Source: a virus. Taken from it: DNA of 64,000 bases. Positions 30,801-39,732 of this stretch are shown here, piece by piece (the stretch's first letter is position 1; each line of letters begins with the position of its first letter). The stretch lies in the IMG/VR virus record IMGVR_UViG_3300045970_000382, positions 1-64,000 of that record; one strand, 5' to 3'. The notes beneath the pieces were generated by a model. That model was not told the origin of the DNA and ran no database searches. It saw only the letters and a program-made list of their open reading frames with translations. The position numbers and the translations under genes are program-made.

Positions 30801-33800
30801 TTAGTACGATTAAGGTCAGGTGTTGTTACATGGTCAATGGGTATTATGATGATGGGTCAGGCTGTATTTGCTCCATTTGTATCCGCTGTTAAAGGTTTTG
30901 CTGATTTTGGCGACACTATGAAAATGGTTCAAGCTGTTTCTGAATCTACAGATGCTAAATTACAGGCTTTAACTGAGACTACTTTACAATTAACTTCTGC
31001 ATCACGTTTTGATCCTAAATCTGCATCAGAAGGTTTACTTGAACTTGCTAGAGCAGGTTATTCTGCAAATGAAGCTATAGCAGCATTGCCTATTGTCTTG
31101 CGTATGGCACAAGCTGGAGCACTTGCAGTAGGTGAATCTGCTGTTATTACTTCACATTTAATGAATACATTTCAATTAGGAATTGAAGAGACAGGTAAAG
31201 TAACAGATATTTTAGTTAAGGCCGCAAATGAATCTACAGCCAATGTTTCAGATTTAGGTCATGCTTTTACTTATGTAGGTGCTTTAGCTAAAGGTTTTGG
31301 AGTTTCAATGGAAGAAACTGTGGGAGCTATTGGTGCAATGGCTAATATGGGTTTTACCGGGTGTTATGATGACCAAACTGAAATTTTAACTAGAACTAGA
31401 GGATTTCAATTATTTAAAGATTTAATTCCAAATGAAGAAGTAATGACCATTAACAAAGATACTTTGGTTATGGAATGGCAGGCTATAGAAGATCAAGTTT
31501 GGAGATATAGTCTTAATGATTCTCCTATGTTCCATATTAAGACAAAATCTTTAGATTTGAATGTTACACCTAATCATCGTATGTTTATTGAAACATACGC
31601 GGGAATTCGTAAAATAGTTTTAGCTGAAGATTTTAAAGAAGGAAAGTTTTTTAGAGCTGGTGTTTGGGAAGGTGTAGCTAATCCAATTTTTGTGTTGCCA
31701 GGATTAGAGCAAAATAGATCATCTCATATTAAAGTAATTCCAGATTTAGAAGTTGATATGGTAGATTGGGTTAAATTTTTAGCTTGGTATCTATCAGAAG
31801 GATCTTTACATCATGATACTAAGGGTAATTACAGAATAAGAATTACACAGAGCAAAGAAGCTAATCCTGAAAAATGTAAGATATTAGAAGATCTTTTTGA
31901 AAGACTTCCTTTTCATTTTAATTCTGATGGTAGAATAAATTATGGTTGTTATAATCAACAACTCTATGTTGAATTAGAAAAATATGGTAAAGGTTTTGCC
32001 AATAAAATTATCCCACAATATGTTAAAGATTTACCAGCTTCATATTTACAAGAATTTTATGAAAGTTATAAGTTAGGTGATGGTGATAAACAAGGAACTT
32101 TATATACATCTGGAAAACAGTTAGCTGAAGATTTATATGAAATAGTTGTTAAATCAGGTTACGCTGCACAACTTAAATTATTATATTCTGCAGGGACTGA
32201 GACTTTTAGTAAATCTTGGGATAGATCTCATGTTGCAACTAAAGATGGTTATGCTATCTATGTTAGTAAACATCATATAACTCCTTGGGTTTCTTTATGG
32301 AGACAAGATAAAGTATTAGAAACAACTTCTAATAAAATAGGTTATGAAAATTATACGGGCTTTGTTTACTGCGTAACGGTTCCAAATTCTATTGTTTTAG
32401 TAAGAAGAAATGGTAAGAGTGTTTTTTGTGGTAACTCCATGGCCGGGACTGCACTTCGTGGTATGTTAGAGCATTTGTTTAATCCAACTAAAGATGAAGC
32501 CAAATTAATGGATGAACTTGGAAAAAGAATTGGTGGTGTAGGTTTACAAATTAAAGATTCAGAAGGAAGTTTTATAGGGTTTGCTAATATTATTAGGCAA
32601 TTAGAAAAAGCAGGTTTTACTTCTGCAGAAGCTTTGAGATTGTTTGGACAAAGAGCTGGCCCAGGTGTTGCAGCCATGATGAAATTGGGTTCTGCTGGTT
32701 TAGATGAATTTAATTCTAAGATGTATACGGCAGAAGGAACTGCTGGAGCTATGTCACAAATGATGGAGTCATCTTTACAAGGACGGTTTGAACTGATGAC
32801 TAGAGCTATTCAGAGTTTTAGTATGGCTCTTGCTCAAAATTTAGAAGCTCCATTGAAGATGGCTGCGGATGCAATAACTACTGTTGTTGTTGCTTTCCAT
32901 AATTTTCATACGGCATTAGGGCCAGTTGCTCAAGTATTAGATACTATAGCGGCATCATTAGCAGGTTTTATGGCTGTTGCTGGATCAGCAACATTCGCAT
33001 GGTTCTTGATGGTTGTTCCTGTTACTCAGTTTTTAGGGTTTGTAAGATTGTTAGTTGCTGTGATGGAAGTAGGTAAAACATCTTTATTGACTAATGCGGC
33101 TGCGGGTCAGGTTTTAGCTGCACAACAGATGGAACAGATTGCTGTTTTAACAGGAGTTACTATTCAGACTAAAGCTGCTACTATTGTTACAGAATTAAAT
33201 ACTATAGCTAAAATTCAGAATAATGAAGCAACAATAGCTCAAGGTTTAGCTGAAATGAGAACTGCTTTAATGGCTCAAGGTCTTACTACTGCTCAAATAG
33301 AACAGACTATGGCTATGACAGCAAATAGTATTGCTATGGCTAGAGATTCTGAAGCTGCTCTGTTGTTAGCTAAGAATACCGCTATTGCTGATCTAGCTAA
33401 TAGAGGATTTTTTGCTACATTGGGTGCTTTTGGTAAGATGATGTTAAGTCAACTTGCATCAGGTTTAGCTGCTCTTGGGACTTATGTTATAAATGCAGTT
33501 AAATCTATATATACTCTTGTTGTGGCTCAGGGGGTTTTAGGAACTGCAAGTATAGGTTTATCTGGAATACTTACTTATTTACAGGCAGCCCTCATTCGTG
33601 TAAGTGTTGCTGCTACTACTGCTTGGACAGCTTTAATGGGACCTATAGGAATTGGAATAGCTGCATTAGCTCTTTTAGGTGCTGCTATTTATGGAATTTA
33701 TCTGTCAATGACAGAAGTTGAACGTGCCAAAGAAGATGCACTAAAATTTGATAAAGAGTCAGAATCAATTAAGAAATATGCAGGTGATATTAAAGATGCT

Positions 33801-36800
33801 AAAGCTGAATTAAAAGATTTACTAGTAACTAGATTAGAAGGTGAAATTGAAACTCCTAATATAGTTTTAGATAAAAGTAATATTGAAAAAACAATTCAAC
33901 AATTTGCTAAATTAGAACAAGATGCACTTAAACATGGTAATACTGACATTGCTCTTGAATACAAATTTAATTTAGAAACTAATTCACAAGATGTTGCTCT
34001 TAGATTTAAGGATCAATTAATACCTATTATAGAGGCAGGTAAAGCTTTACCAGCAGGTATTAAACAAGTAATGGATGCATACGATACATCTGCAATAGAT
34101 TCTAAAGCAGAAATTTTGGATAAATCACTTAAAAATTTTGGAATAATTCTTACTGATGGAGTAAAGACTCAAGGTATTTTAATTACTGCATTTCATAAAC
34201 TTTTTAATATTCCTATTACTTTAGATTCTGGACAACAACAAAAGTTAGTTGAAGTTATAGATCAAAATAAGTTAATGTTTTCAAAATGGTATGAAAGTCA
34301 GAAACAGACCGTTGAAGATTTTAGTAATCTTAAAACAGCAGAAGTGCTTAGAAAATATTGGATTGATATTTACGGAAGCTCTAGTTCTATTCCAAAAACA
34401 GTAGTAGAAGAAACAAAAAGCTCTTTAACAGTATTAGTAGAAGAAATAAGAAATACTGAAGCTAAGTTAAAAAATCATAAACCTTTACAAGTGTCTTTAG
34501 TTAATTTGGCTAAAAATTCTGATGATTTTAAAGCTGGATTAGTAGAATTTGATAATGGATATGATGAAGCTACTAAGAAAATGGCAGACAAATTTAAAAC
34601 AGGTTTTGATGCTGCGGGTAAGTATCTTACAGAGTTTACTGCTATAAATTCGGAAGCATCTAAAGATCAAATAAGAACTTTAGAAAGTGCCAGTACTGAA
34701 CGTTTGGCACTTGCTAAGAAAGATGCGGATATGACTGGTACTTTTGAAGTTCTTACTTCTCAAGAATTAAGAAAGACAACCACTGAAAAGACTAAAATAC
34801 TTATTGATGGACTTAAAATAATAGAAGATGTTAAAAAGAGTATGATGGATTCATCACAAGGACTTGGCCCAGAACTTAAAATAGAAGCTGAAAAAGGTTT
34901 TATTGAAGTATTAGGTCAAGAAAAAACTGTGTATCAAGATTCGGTAGCTTCTATGATTGCTGAATCTGCTAAATTAGCAGATATTATTAATGGTTTAGAA
35001 AAAAATTATAGAACGTTTCATGAAAGTATTTTAGCTTCTCAGGTTAAACTTACGAAAGATGCTTGTGAAACTGATCTTACAACAGAGTCTGCTAGTTTAG
35101 AAGCTAAAAAGAAAATAGATGAGGCTAAATTAGCTTTTACAGCCGGAAATTATGCTGATGAATTTAAATTGGCTCAAGAAGCTAAAGCAAAATTAGATGC
35201 TATAGATGCTACTACTGTTCAATCTTTTAGTACACAAGAAAAAAAGCAAATTTTTGACCAATATACAGAAATAGATAAATTAGCAAAACAAAGTGCAGAC
35301 ACATCTATTGCTAAACATAAGGAAGAACAAGATGCATTACAAAAAGCCATAGGAGAAACTAATAAAGTCATTCAATCTATGTCTGTTAATATGAGTCAAG
35401 TTGGAACTAGCATTGAAGGTAGTGTTAATAAGATGACTGAAGCTGTTAATAATTTACTTACAGCTCTTGCAGAAGTAGCTAAAGCAAAAGGTTTTGATAT
35501 AAATCCAGCTACTCATGCTCTTACATTAGATGATGATTTAAAAAAATTACAAGCATCTCTTAGAGTTGCAGAAGTTATTAGAAATAAGTTAGTTGATATT
35601 ACTAAGATTTTTGATGAAACAGGTAAACTAACAGGAGAACAGGAATCGTTAGAATATTTAAAAACATTAGATAATGCTTTTACTGATCTTCATAAAGCAT
35701 CTATTAATGTTTTTGAAGAATTTAAGAAAGAAGGGGAAGATTTTAATTTACAGCCAGCAACAACATCTTTGGATATTTTTAAAAACAAGTTAGGTGAGAA
35801 TAAAAAAGCACAGGAAGATTTATTAATTATACTTCGTACAACTGCTAATGAACCTGGTATTTCACCACAAATGAAAACAGGTATAGAAGCTCAAATAGCA
35901 GAAGTTGAAAAATTTAAAAATGTAATTACTAATGATTTAAATACTCTTAGTCTTTTAGATCCATCAAAATTTGACCAAGATAAAGAAAAATTTAGAGCTA
36001 TTTTAGATGCTATAAGAATAGATTTTACTAAGTTTACAGAACATACTTATGTTGTTAATGTAGATGTTGCTGATAATCTTTTAGTTGCTGGTTTAGATAG
36101 AATAAAAGCAAAATTAAAGACTGTTGTCAGTACTCAAGATTTAATAGGTTATAAAGATGAATTAACTGCTCTACTTCAACAGTCTGTAGATCAAGGATTA
36201 AATCCTACTTTAATAAAAAGTACAAGAACTCTTCTTAATGTTGTTAAAGAAACTATTTCTACTATGGCAGGTATTGAACCTAAAATTGGAAAAAGTCCTA
36301 ATCCTACCAAAGTTAATGTTGAAAAACAGGCACAACCAATAGATACTGTAGAAAATACTAATAAAAATATCGTTGCTATTAAAGAAGAAAATGATGTTTA
36401 CACTAAAAATAGACTTGCTATTCAAGGATCAATTGATACAAGTAAACAAATTGCTGGTTTAGAAATTAAAAATACTGATGCTGTTAAAGAAGAAACAAAA
36501 GCTGTAGATGAATTATCTCAAGCTCAATTGAATAATAGAAAGATTAAAGAAGATTTAGCTAAAGTAGAAAGAGGTACAAGTACTGAAGGTAATAAAAACT
36601 ATTCGTGGATGAAACCTGTTATAGAACAGACTCAAATATTTGAGGATGTTTGGAATGGCATGACTAAAAGTGTTGAAACTTTCTCAAAACAAGATTTTAA
36701 AATTGATTTAGATTTAACTGATATAAAAAATACAGAAGATGCAGAAGATAAAGTTAAACAAATAGAAGAAGGATTAAGATTAGTTGCCAAGGCTAAAGAA

Positions 36801-37529
36801 GAAGTTAATGGTAAAAAAATGGATCCAGAAAATCTTAAAGCTTATGCTGATAGACTAACTGATTTAGAAACAGCCTACACTGATGCTTTATCTAAATTAG
36901 ATAAACCTTTAACTCCTGAAGTTAAGGCTACTTCTTTAAATGAAACCACTTTTAGCTTAGAAAATATGGTTAATATGCTCAATTCTTTGAAGTCTGAACA
37001 AGTAGGCATACCTGTAGAAGTTTTTGATAAAGCAACTAGTGTTGTAGAAAGTATCCAAGCTAGTGTGGATCAATTACACGGTAAAACTTTAGATATTATA
37101 GTGAATAAAGTATCAGGAAATAGTATTGGTGGATTAATTAGCTATTTTACTGAAGGTGGTAATGTTTTTAATAGACCAAGTTATTCGGTAGTACCAGGTT
37201 CAGGGGATGGTGATAAAGTGCCAGCCATGCTTGAGGCTAATGAATTTGTTTTACGAAAATCATCTGTACAAAAATTTGGTGTACCTTTCTTGAATAATAT
37301 TAATGCGGGTATTTTGAAACTTCAATCAGGTGGATTGGTTTCTGGATTTGATCTTAATTCTATACAAGGTTTAAATGATAGTTCTTTTAATAAAGGAAAA
37401 GATGGTAAAATTCTTGACGAAGTTAATGTTAATTTACAAGTAGGTAACCATCCAGTTCCTTTTGTAATGAAATCTAATAGAGAAACAGCTAATGAATTAT
37501 TAGCCGTTCTTAAAAATGTGGGGTTGTAA
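27897..37529 (+). CDS. Tail tape measure protein, interrupted by an intein
   Basis: 3210 aa; about 2852 after removal of the intein at residues 1156-1513. The first ~970 residues are long helical, coiled-coil-rich sequence. Then comes the conserved TP901-type core (KGFADFGDTMKMVQAVSEST, SAAEGLLELARAG-like repeats, hydrophobic FMAVAGSATFAWFLMVVPV and LMGPIGIGIAALALLGAAI, which can cross the host membrane). More than a thousand residues of helical repeats follow. The protein sets tail length and is ejected with the DNA. The chaperone genes precede it. Confidence 0.92.
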   Translation: MSDTLNSSINIQVTADTTKATESLTALLSSLQKSLDAFNKFPGQAEIAVNTISASFGKVKTSVESALEPLKKLEGMFKSVSENSGIKTSSVKIVDDAQVTKEIGSIRSLVGTIDSAKEKIATLGSGDSLSAFNTKLDLSATKATTLGNYLKNAVTQGSELRTIISAEVGLGVKPNTMSAWATLNQNVRDYISNIIRANSTTNEGANALVNQQKLLNINKGIIDSNISSLSKTDATYSQISTTVSGLLSLHFKLLETETKQFNNEAEISTALAARAGIIKTLGQLQSELAIKQNSSFVNPGDAAKVNELVAQVNQLGLAIRAPISALKSFSDDIKNTASAASDTSLNIKSLSLSLQNYANLKVPEDSLGFKQLMSRLTALRNEINKTSISLDDLAKNPVLSKELKLEVGIQQAGIGILLEQLNTIEQGFIKDADAAKLDVAAKAKLDVANRTVVESGTKLIDVLTKQKEALVKVSEGIIKTDSGTFISSNLAVSRDAVIKSMADIEATALKSSEQINLILKSIGANVSFENLAQLKSVLGNLKIDSSASEGLKVLIQLTEQYSSIQKELALQSKASVFTIPVGSVQQFSQFTRQIRDLDSQFSQLGVNINHVMSGDVPVELFNKMSNAAKNSSMSIRASMVNVETILKQVKDSFGQSLAGGIGMTATFDTSQATSALKSLLTTLTTVKEQIDKLGQNSTMLDPLIDKLTTFTSELSLPIERIKALEEIQNLLKTSSLGVTQVLVSFKEQLSTIFISNSLKELPKQFEDISLQIKGLIQETELLNQISSKSNKKGSYVDYQMELLQLKELNKDSLEASKSVDILIKNLMSIGKTPAGKQQIFTELQNQVNGLKVAFEQKFDVKIDMTNAESAFKTIIEQYILLKDKIQSNTVKIKMDTAQVTEAAKSTSISGDAIFQATGLHNTMRALTEEGSLLSKGIRNYFTSIADGLKIGKASVMDFEKGLVSLEDELVRLRSGVVTWSMGIMMMGQAVFAPFVSAVKGFADFGDTMKMVQAVSESTDAKLQALTETTLQLTSASRFDPKSASEGLLELARAGYSANEAIAALPIVLRMAQAGALAVGESAVITSHLMNTFQLGIEETGKVTDILVKAANESTANVSDLGHAFTYVGALAKGFGVSMEETVGAIGAMANMGFTGCYDDQTEILTRTRGFQLFKDLIPNEEVMTINKDTLVMEWQAIEDQVWRYSLNDSPMFHIKTKSLDLNVTPNHRMFIETYAGIRKIVLAEDFKEGKFFRAGVWEGVANPIFVLPGLEQNRSSHIKVIPDLEVDMVDWVKFLAWYLSEGSLHHDTKGNYRIRITQSKEANPEKCKILEDLFERLPFHFNSDGRINYGCYNQQLYVELEKYGKGFANKIIPQYVKDLPASYLQEFYESYKLGDGDKQGTLYTSGKQLAEDLYEIVVKSGYAAQLKLLYSAGTETFSKSWDRSHVATKDGYAIYVSKHHITPWVSLWRQDKVLETTSNKIGYENYTGFVYCVTVPNSIVLVRRNGKSVFCGNSMAGTALRGMLEHLFNPTKDEAKLMDELGKRIGGVGLQIKDSEGSFIGFANIIRQLEKAGFTSAEALRLFGQRAGPGVAAMMKLGSAGLDEFNSKMYTAEGTAGAMSQMMESSLQGRFELMTRAIQSFSMALAQNLEAPLKMAADAITTVVVAFHNFHTALGPVAQVLDTIAASLAGFMAVAGSATFAWFLMVVPVTQFLGFVRLLVAVMEVGKTSLLTNAAAGQVLAAQQMEQIAVLTGVTIQTKAATIVTELNTIAKIQNNEATIAQGLAEMRTALMAQGLTTAQIEQTMAMTANSIAMARDSEAALLLAKNTAIADLANRGFFATLGAFGKMMLSQLASGLAALGTYVINAVKSIYTLVVAQGVLGTASIGLSGILTYLQAALIRVSVAATTAWTALMGPIGIGIAALALLGAAIYGIYLSMTEVERAKEDALKFDKESESIKKYAGDIKDAKAELKDLLVTRLEGEIETPNIVLDKSNIEKTIQQFAKLEQDALKHGNTDIALEYKFNLETNSQDVALRFKDQLIPIIEAGKALPAGIKQVMDAYDTSAIDSKAEILDKSLKNFGIILTDGVKTQGILITAFHKLFNIPITLDSGQQQKLVEVIDQNKLMFSKWYESQKQTVEDFSNLKTAEVLRKYWIDIYGSSSSIPKTVVEETKSSLTVLVEEIRNTEAKLKNHKPLQVSLVNLAKNSDDFKAGLVEFDNGYDEATKKMADKFKTGFDAAGKYLTEFTAINSEASKDQIRTLESASTERLALAKKDADMTGTFEVLTSQELRKTTTEKTKILIDGLKIIEDVKKSMMDSSQGLGPELKIEAEKGFIEVLGQEKTVYQDSVASMIAESAKLADIINGLEKNYRTFHESILASQVKLTKDACETDLTTESASLEAKKKIDEAKLAFTAGNYADEFKLAQEAKAKLDAIDATTVQSFSTQEKKQIFDQYTEIDKLAKQSADTSIAKHKEEQDALQKAIGETNKVIQSMSVNMSQVGTSIEGSVNKMTEAVNNLLTALAEVAKAKGFDINPATHALTLDDDLKKLQASLRVAEVIRNKLVDITKIFDETGKLTGEQESLEYLKTLDNAFTDLHKASINVFEEFKKEGEDFNLQPATTSLDIFKNKLGENKKAQEDLLIILRTTANEPGISPQMKTGIEAQIAEVEKFKNVITNDLNTLSLLDPSKFDQDKEKFRAILDAIRIDFTKFTEHTYVVNVDVADNLLVAGLDRIKAKLKTVVSTQDLIGYKDELTALLQQSVDQGLNPTLIKSTRTLLNVVKETISTMAGIEPKIGKSPNPTKVNVEKQAQPIDTVENTNKNIVAIKEENDVYTKNRLAIQGSIDTSKQIAGLEIKNTDAVKEETKAVDELSQAQLNNRKIKEDLAKVERGTSTEGNKNYSWMKPVIEQTQIFEDVWNGMTKSVETFSKQDFKIDLDLTDIKNTEDAEDKVKQIEEGLRLVAKAKEEVNGKKMDPENLKAYADRLTDLETAYTDALSKLDKPLTPEVKATSLNETTFSLENMVNMLNSLKSEQVGIPVEVFDKATSVVESIQASVDQLHGKTLDIIVNKVSGNSIGGLISYFTEGGNVFNRPSYSVVPGSGDGDKVPAMLEANEFVLRKSSVQKFGVPFLNNINAGILKLQSGGLVSGFDLNSIQGLNDSSFNKGKDGKILDEVNVNLQVGNHPVPFVMKSNRETANELLAVLKNVGL
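31362..32435 (+). mobile_element. LAGLIDADG intein in the tape measure protein
   Basis: 358 residues. Cys1 after GFTG (CYDDQTEILTRTRGFQLFKD); block B VTPNHRMF; LAGLIDADG-like motifs LAWYLSEGSL (about 1295-1304) and SYKLGDGDKQG (about 1390-1400); and the C-terminal block NSIVLVRRNGKSVFCGN, ending in Asn before Ser+1. It splits the conserved core, so splicing is needed for tail assembly. Confidence 0.92.
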
Positions 37530-37532
37530 GTA

Positions 37533-37922
37533 ATGGCGGAAGCATTTGTAGTTAAAATTGGGTCGTTGATTCTAAACCCTGAGATTGTCTGGGAAGACAA
37601 ATCTAAATGGGTACCTATATATCAGGGCAGCGCACTTACATTGGGTGGTAAAACTATTATTCAGGCTATAGCCGCTGTTAATGGTAGGCCGGTGACTCTT
37701 ACAGCAACACAGACTCAAGGTTGGCTGACGCTAACCCAAGTAAATGCTCTATTAGTAATGGCGGCTGTGCCTGGGGCTGTTTATGTTTTTCAGTATGGAT
37801 CATTCACTACCAATGTGATGTTTAGGAGTCACGAACCACCCGCTGTTGAAATGACTCCTTTAGTAGATGGAGCAGAACCCTGTACCTATCATTCAGGTAC
37901 TATTAAGTTGATAACGATATAA
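37533..37922 (+). CDS. Minor tail protein, 129 aa
   Basis: Beta-rich protein (MAEAFVVKIGSLILNPEIVW...GGKTIIQAIAAVNGRPVTLT). It lies 4 nt after the tape measure gene, where distal-tail proteins are encoded. Short strands and the repeated GG/TLT turns fit a tail-tip or distal-tail component. I cannot name the family. Confidence 0.6.
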   Translation: MAEAFVVKIGSLILNPEIVWEDKSKWVPIYQGSALTLGGKTIIQAIAAVNGRPVTLTATQTQGWLTLTQVNALLVMAAVPGAVYVFQYGSFTTNVMFRSHEPPAVEMTPLVDGAEPCTYHSGTIKLITI

Positions 37923-37984
37923 CCTGTTATTTTAAATTGTAAAAGTATATAATATACATTTACTTAAAATACAATAGGTTATAT
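37917..37984 (+). promoter_or_regulatory. Promoter-like loop within a hairpin before a homing-type gene
   Basis: ATATAACCT (37917-37925) pairs with AGGTTATAT (37976-37984), which covers the AGG ribosome-binding site two bases before the ATG. The loop holds a TATAAT (37948-37953). Transcripts that read in from upstream would hide the start, while a transcript from the internal promoter would not. The -35 region is poor, so the promoter is tentative. Confidence 0.5.
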
Positions 37985-37985
37985 T

Positions 37986-38714
37986 ATGAAGATAGGCGAT
38001 ATTTTTCAAACAAACACATCTGGTTTTTGTACTGTTATAGAGTATAAAGATTGTAAAAATGTAAGAGTTAGATTTGAAGATGGAACTGAAATAACTTGTC
38101 AGGCAGGTAATTTAAGAAATGGTTTAGTTAAAGATCCAAGTCTTAAGTTTTGTAGTATTGGTTTTATTGGAGTTGGAATTTATTCTTATACATCACATAA
38201 AAGAATTTATATGGTTTGGATTGAGATGTTAAAAAGATGTTATGACGAAGGTACTCAATTAAATAATCGATCTTATATCGGTTGTACTGTTTGTGAAAAA
38301 TGGTTTAATTTTCAAAATTTTGCCCATGATTACTTGTTGATGATAGGTTCAGATCTAAATTGGGAACTGGATAAAGATATATTATTTAAAGGAAATAAAT
38401 TATATTCACCAGAAACGTGTTGTTTAGTTCCATCTCAAATAAATAAACTTTTAACAAAAAGTGATGCTAGTAGAGGTGAATTTCATATTGGAGTTTTTTA
38501 TGATGAACGTTATATAAAACCATATTTGGCTCATTGTAGTATTAAAGGAAAACAAGAGTATCTTGGATCTTATAAAACAGAACATGAAGCACATCAAGCT
38601 TACAAAATAGCTAAAGAAACTGAAATCAAAAGACTAGCCAATGTTTATAAAGACCAATTAGATAGAAGAGTATATATTGCTCTAATGAATTACGAAGTTG
38701 AAATAACAGATTAA
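37986..38714 (+). CDS. Homing-endonuclease-type protein with AP2 domain, second copy
   Basis: 242 aa, closely similar along its whole length to the gene at 26118: same N-terminal barrel (IGDIFQTNTSGFCTVIEY), WIEMLKRCYDEGTQ, CTVCEKWFNFQNFAHDY, LDKDILFKGNKLYSPETCC and the AP2-like end. It is lodged between two tail genes. The two copies bracket the chaperone/tape-measure block and differ enough to be old duplicates or independent arrivals. Confidence 0.7.
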   Translation: MKIGDIFQTNTSGFCTVIEYKDCKNVRVRFEDGTEITCQAGNLRNGLVKDPSLKFCSIGFIGVGIYSYTSHKRIYMVWIEMLKRCYDEGTQLNNRSYIGCTVCEKWFNFQNFAHDYLLMIGSDLNWELDKDILFKGNKLYSPETCCLVPSQINKLLTKSDASRGEFHIGVFYDERYIKPYLAHCSIKGKQEYLGSYKTEHEAHQAYKIAKETEIKRLANVYKDQLDRRVYIALMNYEVEITD

Positions 38715-38727
38715 GAGGAATAAAACA

Positions 38728-39732
38728 ATGTCAATTGAAAGATCTAACATAAAGTACTACAAATCACTTGTTTATGATGATGGGGTAGGTAGTGGTGGTC
38801 GAAGGAGTAATACCCAGATAACATCTGGATCTTCAAACCAATTATTCCCTGTAATAACAAGTGCAGAACGATCTGCGGGATCAATAAAGTTTCGTAAAAT
38901 CTTCGTTCAAGTGGAAACGTATCAAAATTTACCTTTAATTGATGCAAAGGTTTATATAGAAAGTCCCACCCAGGCTCAAGACATGGTGTTTTTCGCTCCA
39001 GGTACAGCTACCAATATTAAATCAGGTTTAACAGGTAGTGAACGGTTTTATGGATGTGGTTATTTAAATGCTAATGTTGCTTTAGATGCAACTGTATTAA
39101 CAGTTAGAGTTGAAGATGGTACTATTCCATTGTTTGTAAGTGGCGATTTAGTTAGGATTAGTAATAAATCTAATCTTGATGATACTACCTCAGGTACTAC
39201 AGAAGAATATGTAACCATTACTGGAACTCCATCTGTAGTAGGAAGCGTAGTTACATTTAGTCTTGTTACAGGTGTTACTAATGCGTATTTGGCTGCTGAT
39301 ACAAGAGTTGCATCTGTTTATCAAGCGGGTAATGTTGATACCCGTTATAGTGATTTACTAGTTTCGTCTACTGATGGACTTTATGATGAAGTAAATTATC
39401 CTATAGAGTTGGCTTCTATTTCAACGATAACTCAGAATTGGACATTAACTTTTACTACTGCTAATTTAGTGACTGTGGTAGGTGACTCTATTGGATCTTT
39501 AGGTTCATTTTTGACTTTATCAGGAATATCACCTGTAAACGTGGCCTATTCTTCTGCTTATTTTACGTTGCCTGCTGCTGCATTTAGTGGAACTTTTGTG
39601 GCTAATGACGTTATCACTTTTAAGACTTATGCTCAATTTATTCCTTTATGGTTCAAAAGAATAGTTCCTATAGGTACAGCTACTTTTACAGGTAATAAAT
39701 TTGTTGTGGTGGTTGAAGGCGAATCGGAATAA
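38728..39732 (+). CDS. Tail or baseplate protein, 334 aa
   Basis: Beta-rich, Ser/Thr/Val-rich structural protein (MSIERSNIKYYKSLVYDDGV...). Ribosome-binding site AGAGGAA. It ends in a one-base overlap with the next gene (TAATG). Its place after tape measure and minor tail genes indicates a tail-tip component. Family not recognised. Confidence 0.65.
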   Translation: MSIERSNIKYYKSLVYDDGVGSGGRRSNTQITSGSSNQLFPVITSAERSAGSIKFRKIFVQVETYQNLPLIDAKVYIESPTQAQDMVFFAPGTATNIKSGLTGSERFYGCGYLNANVALDATVLTVRVEDGTIPLFVSGDLVRISNKSNLDDTTSGTTEEYVTITGTPSVVGSVVTFSLVTGVTNAYLAADTRVASVYQAGNVDTRYSDLLVSSTDGLYDEVNYPIELASISTITQNWTLTFTTANLVTVVGDSIGSLGSFLTLSGISPVNVAYSSAYFTLPAAAFSGTFVANDVITFKTYAQFIPLWFKRIVPIGTATFTGNKFVVVVEGESE

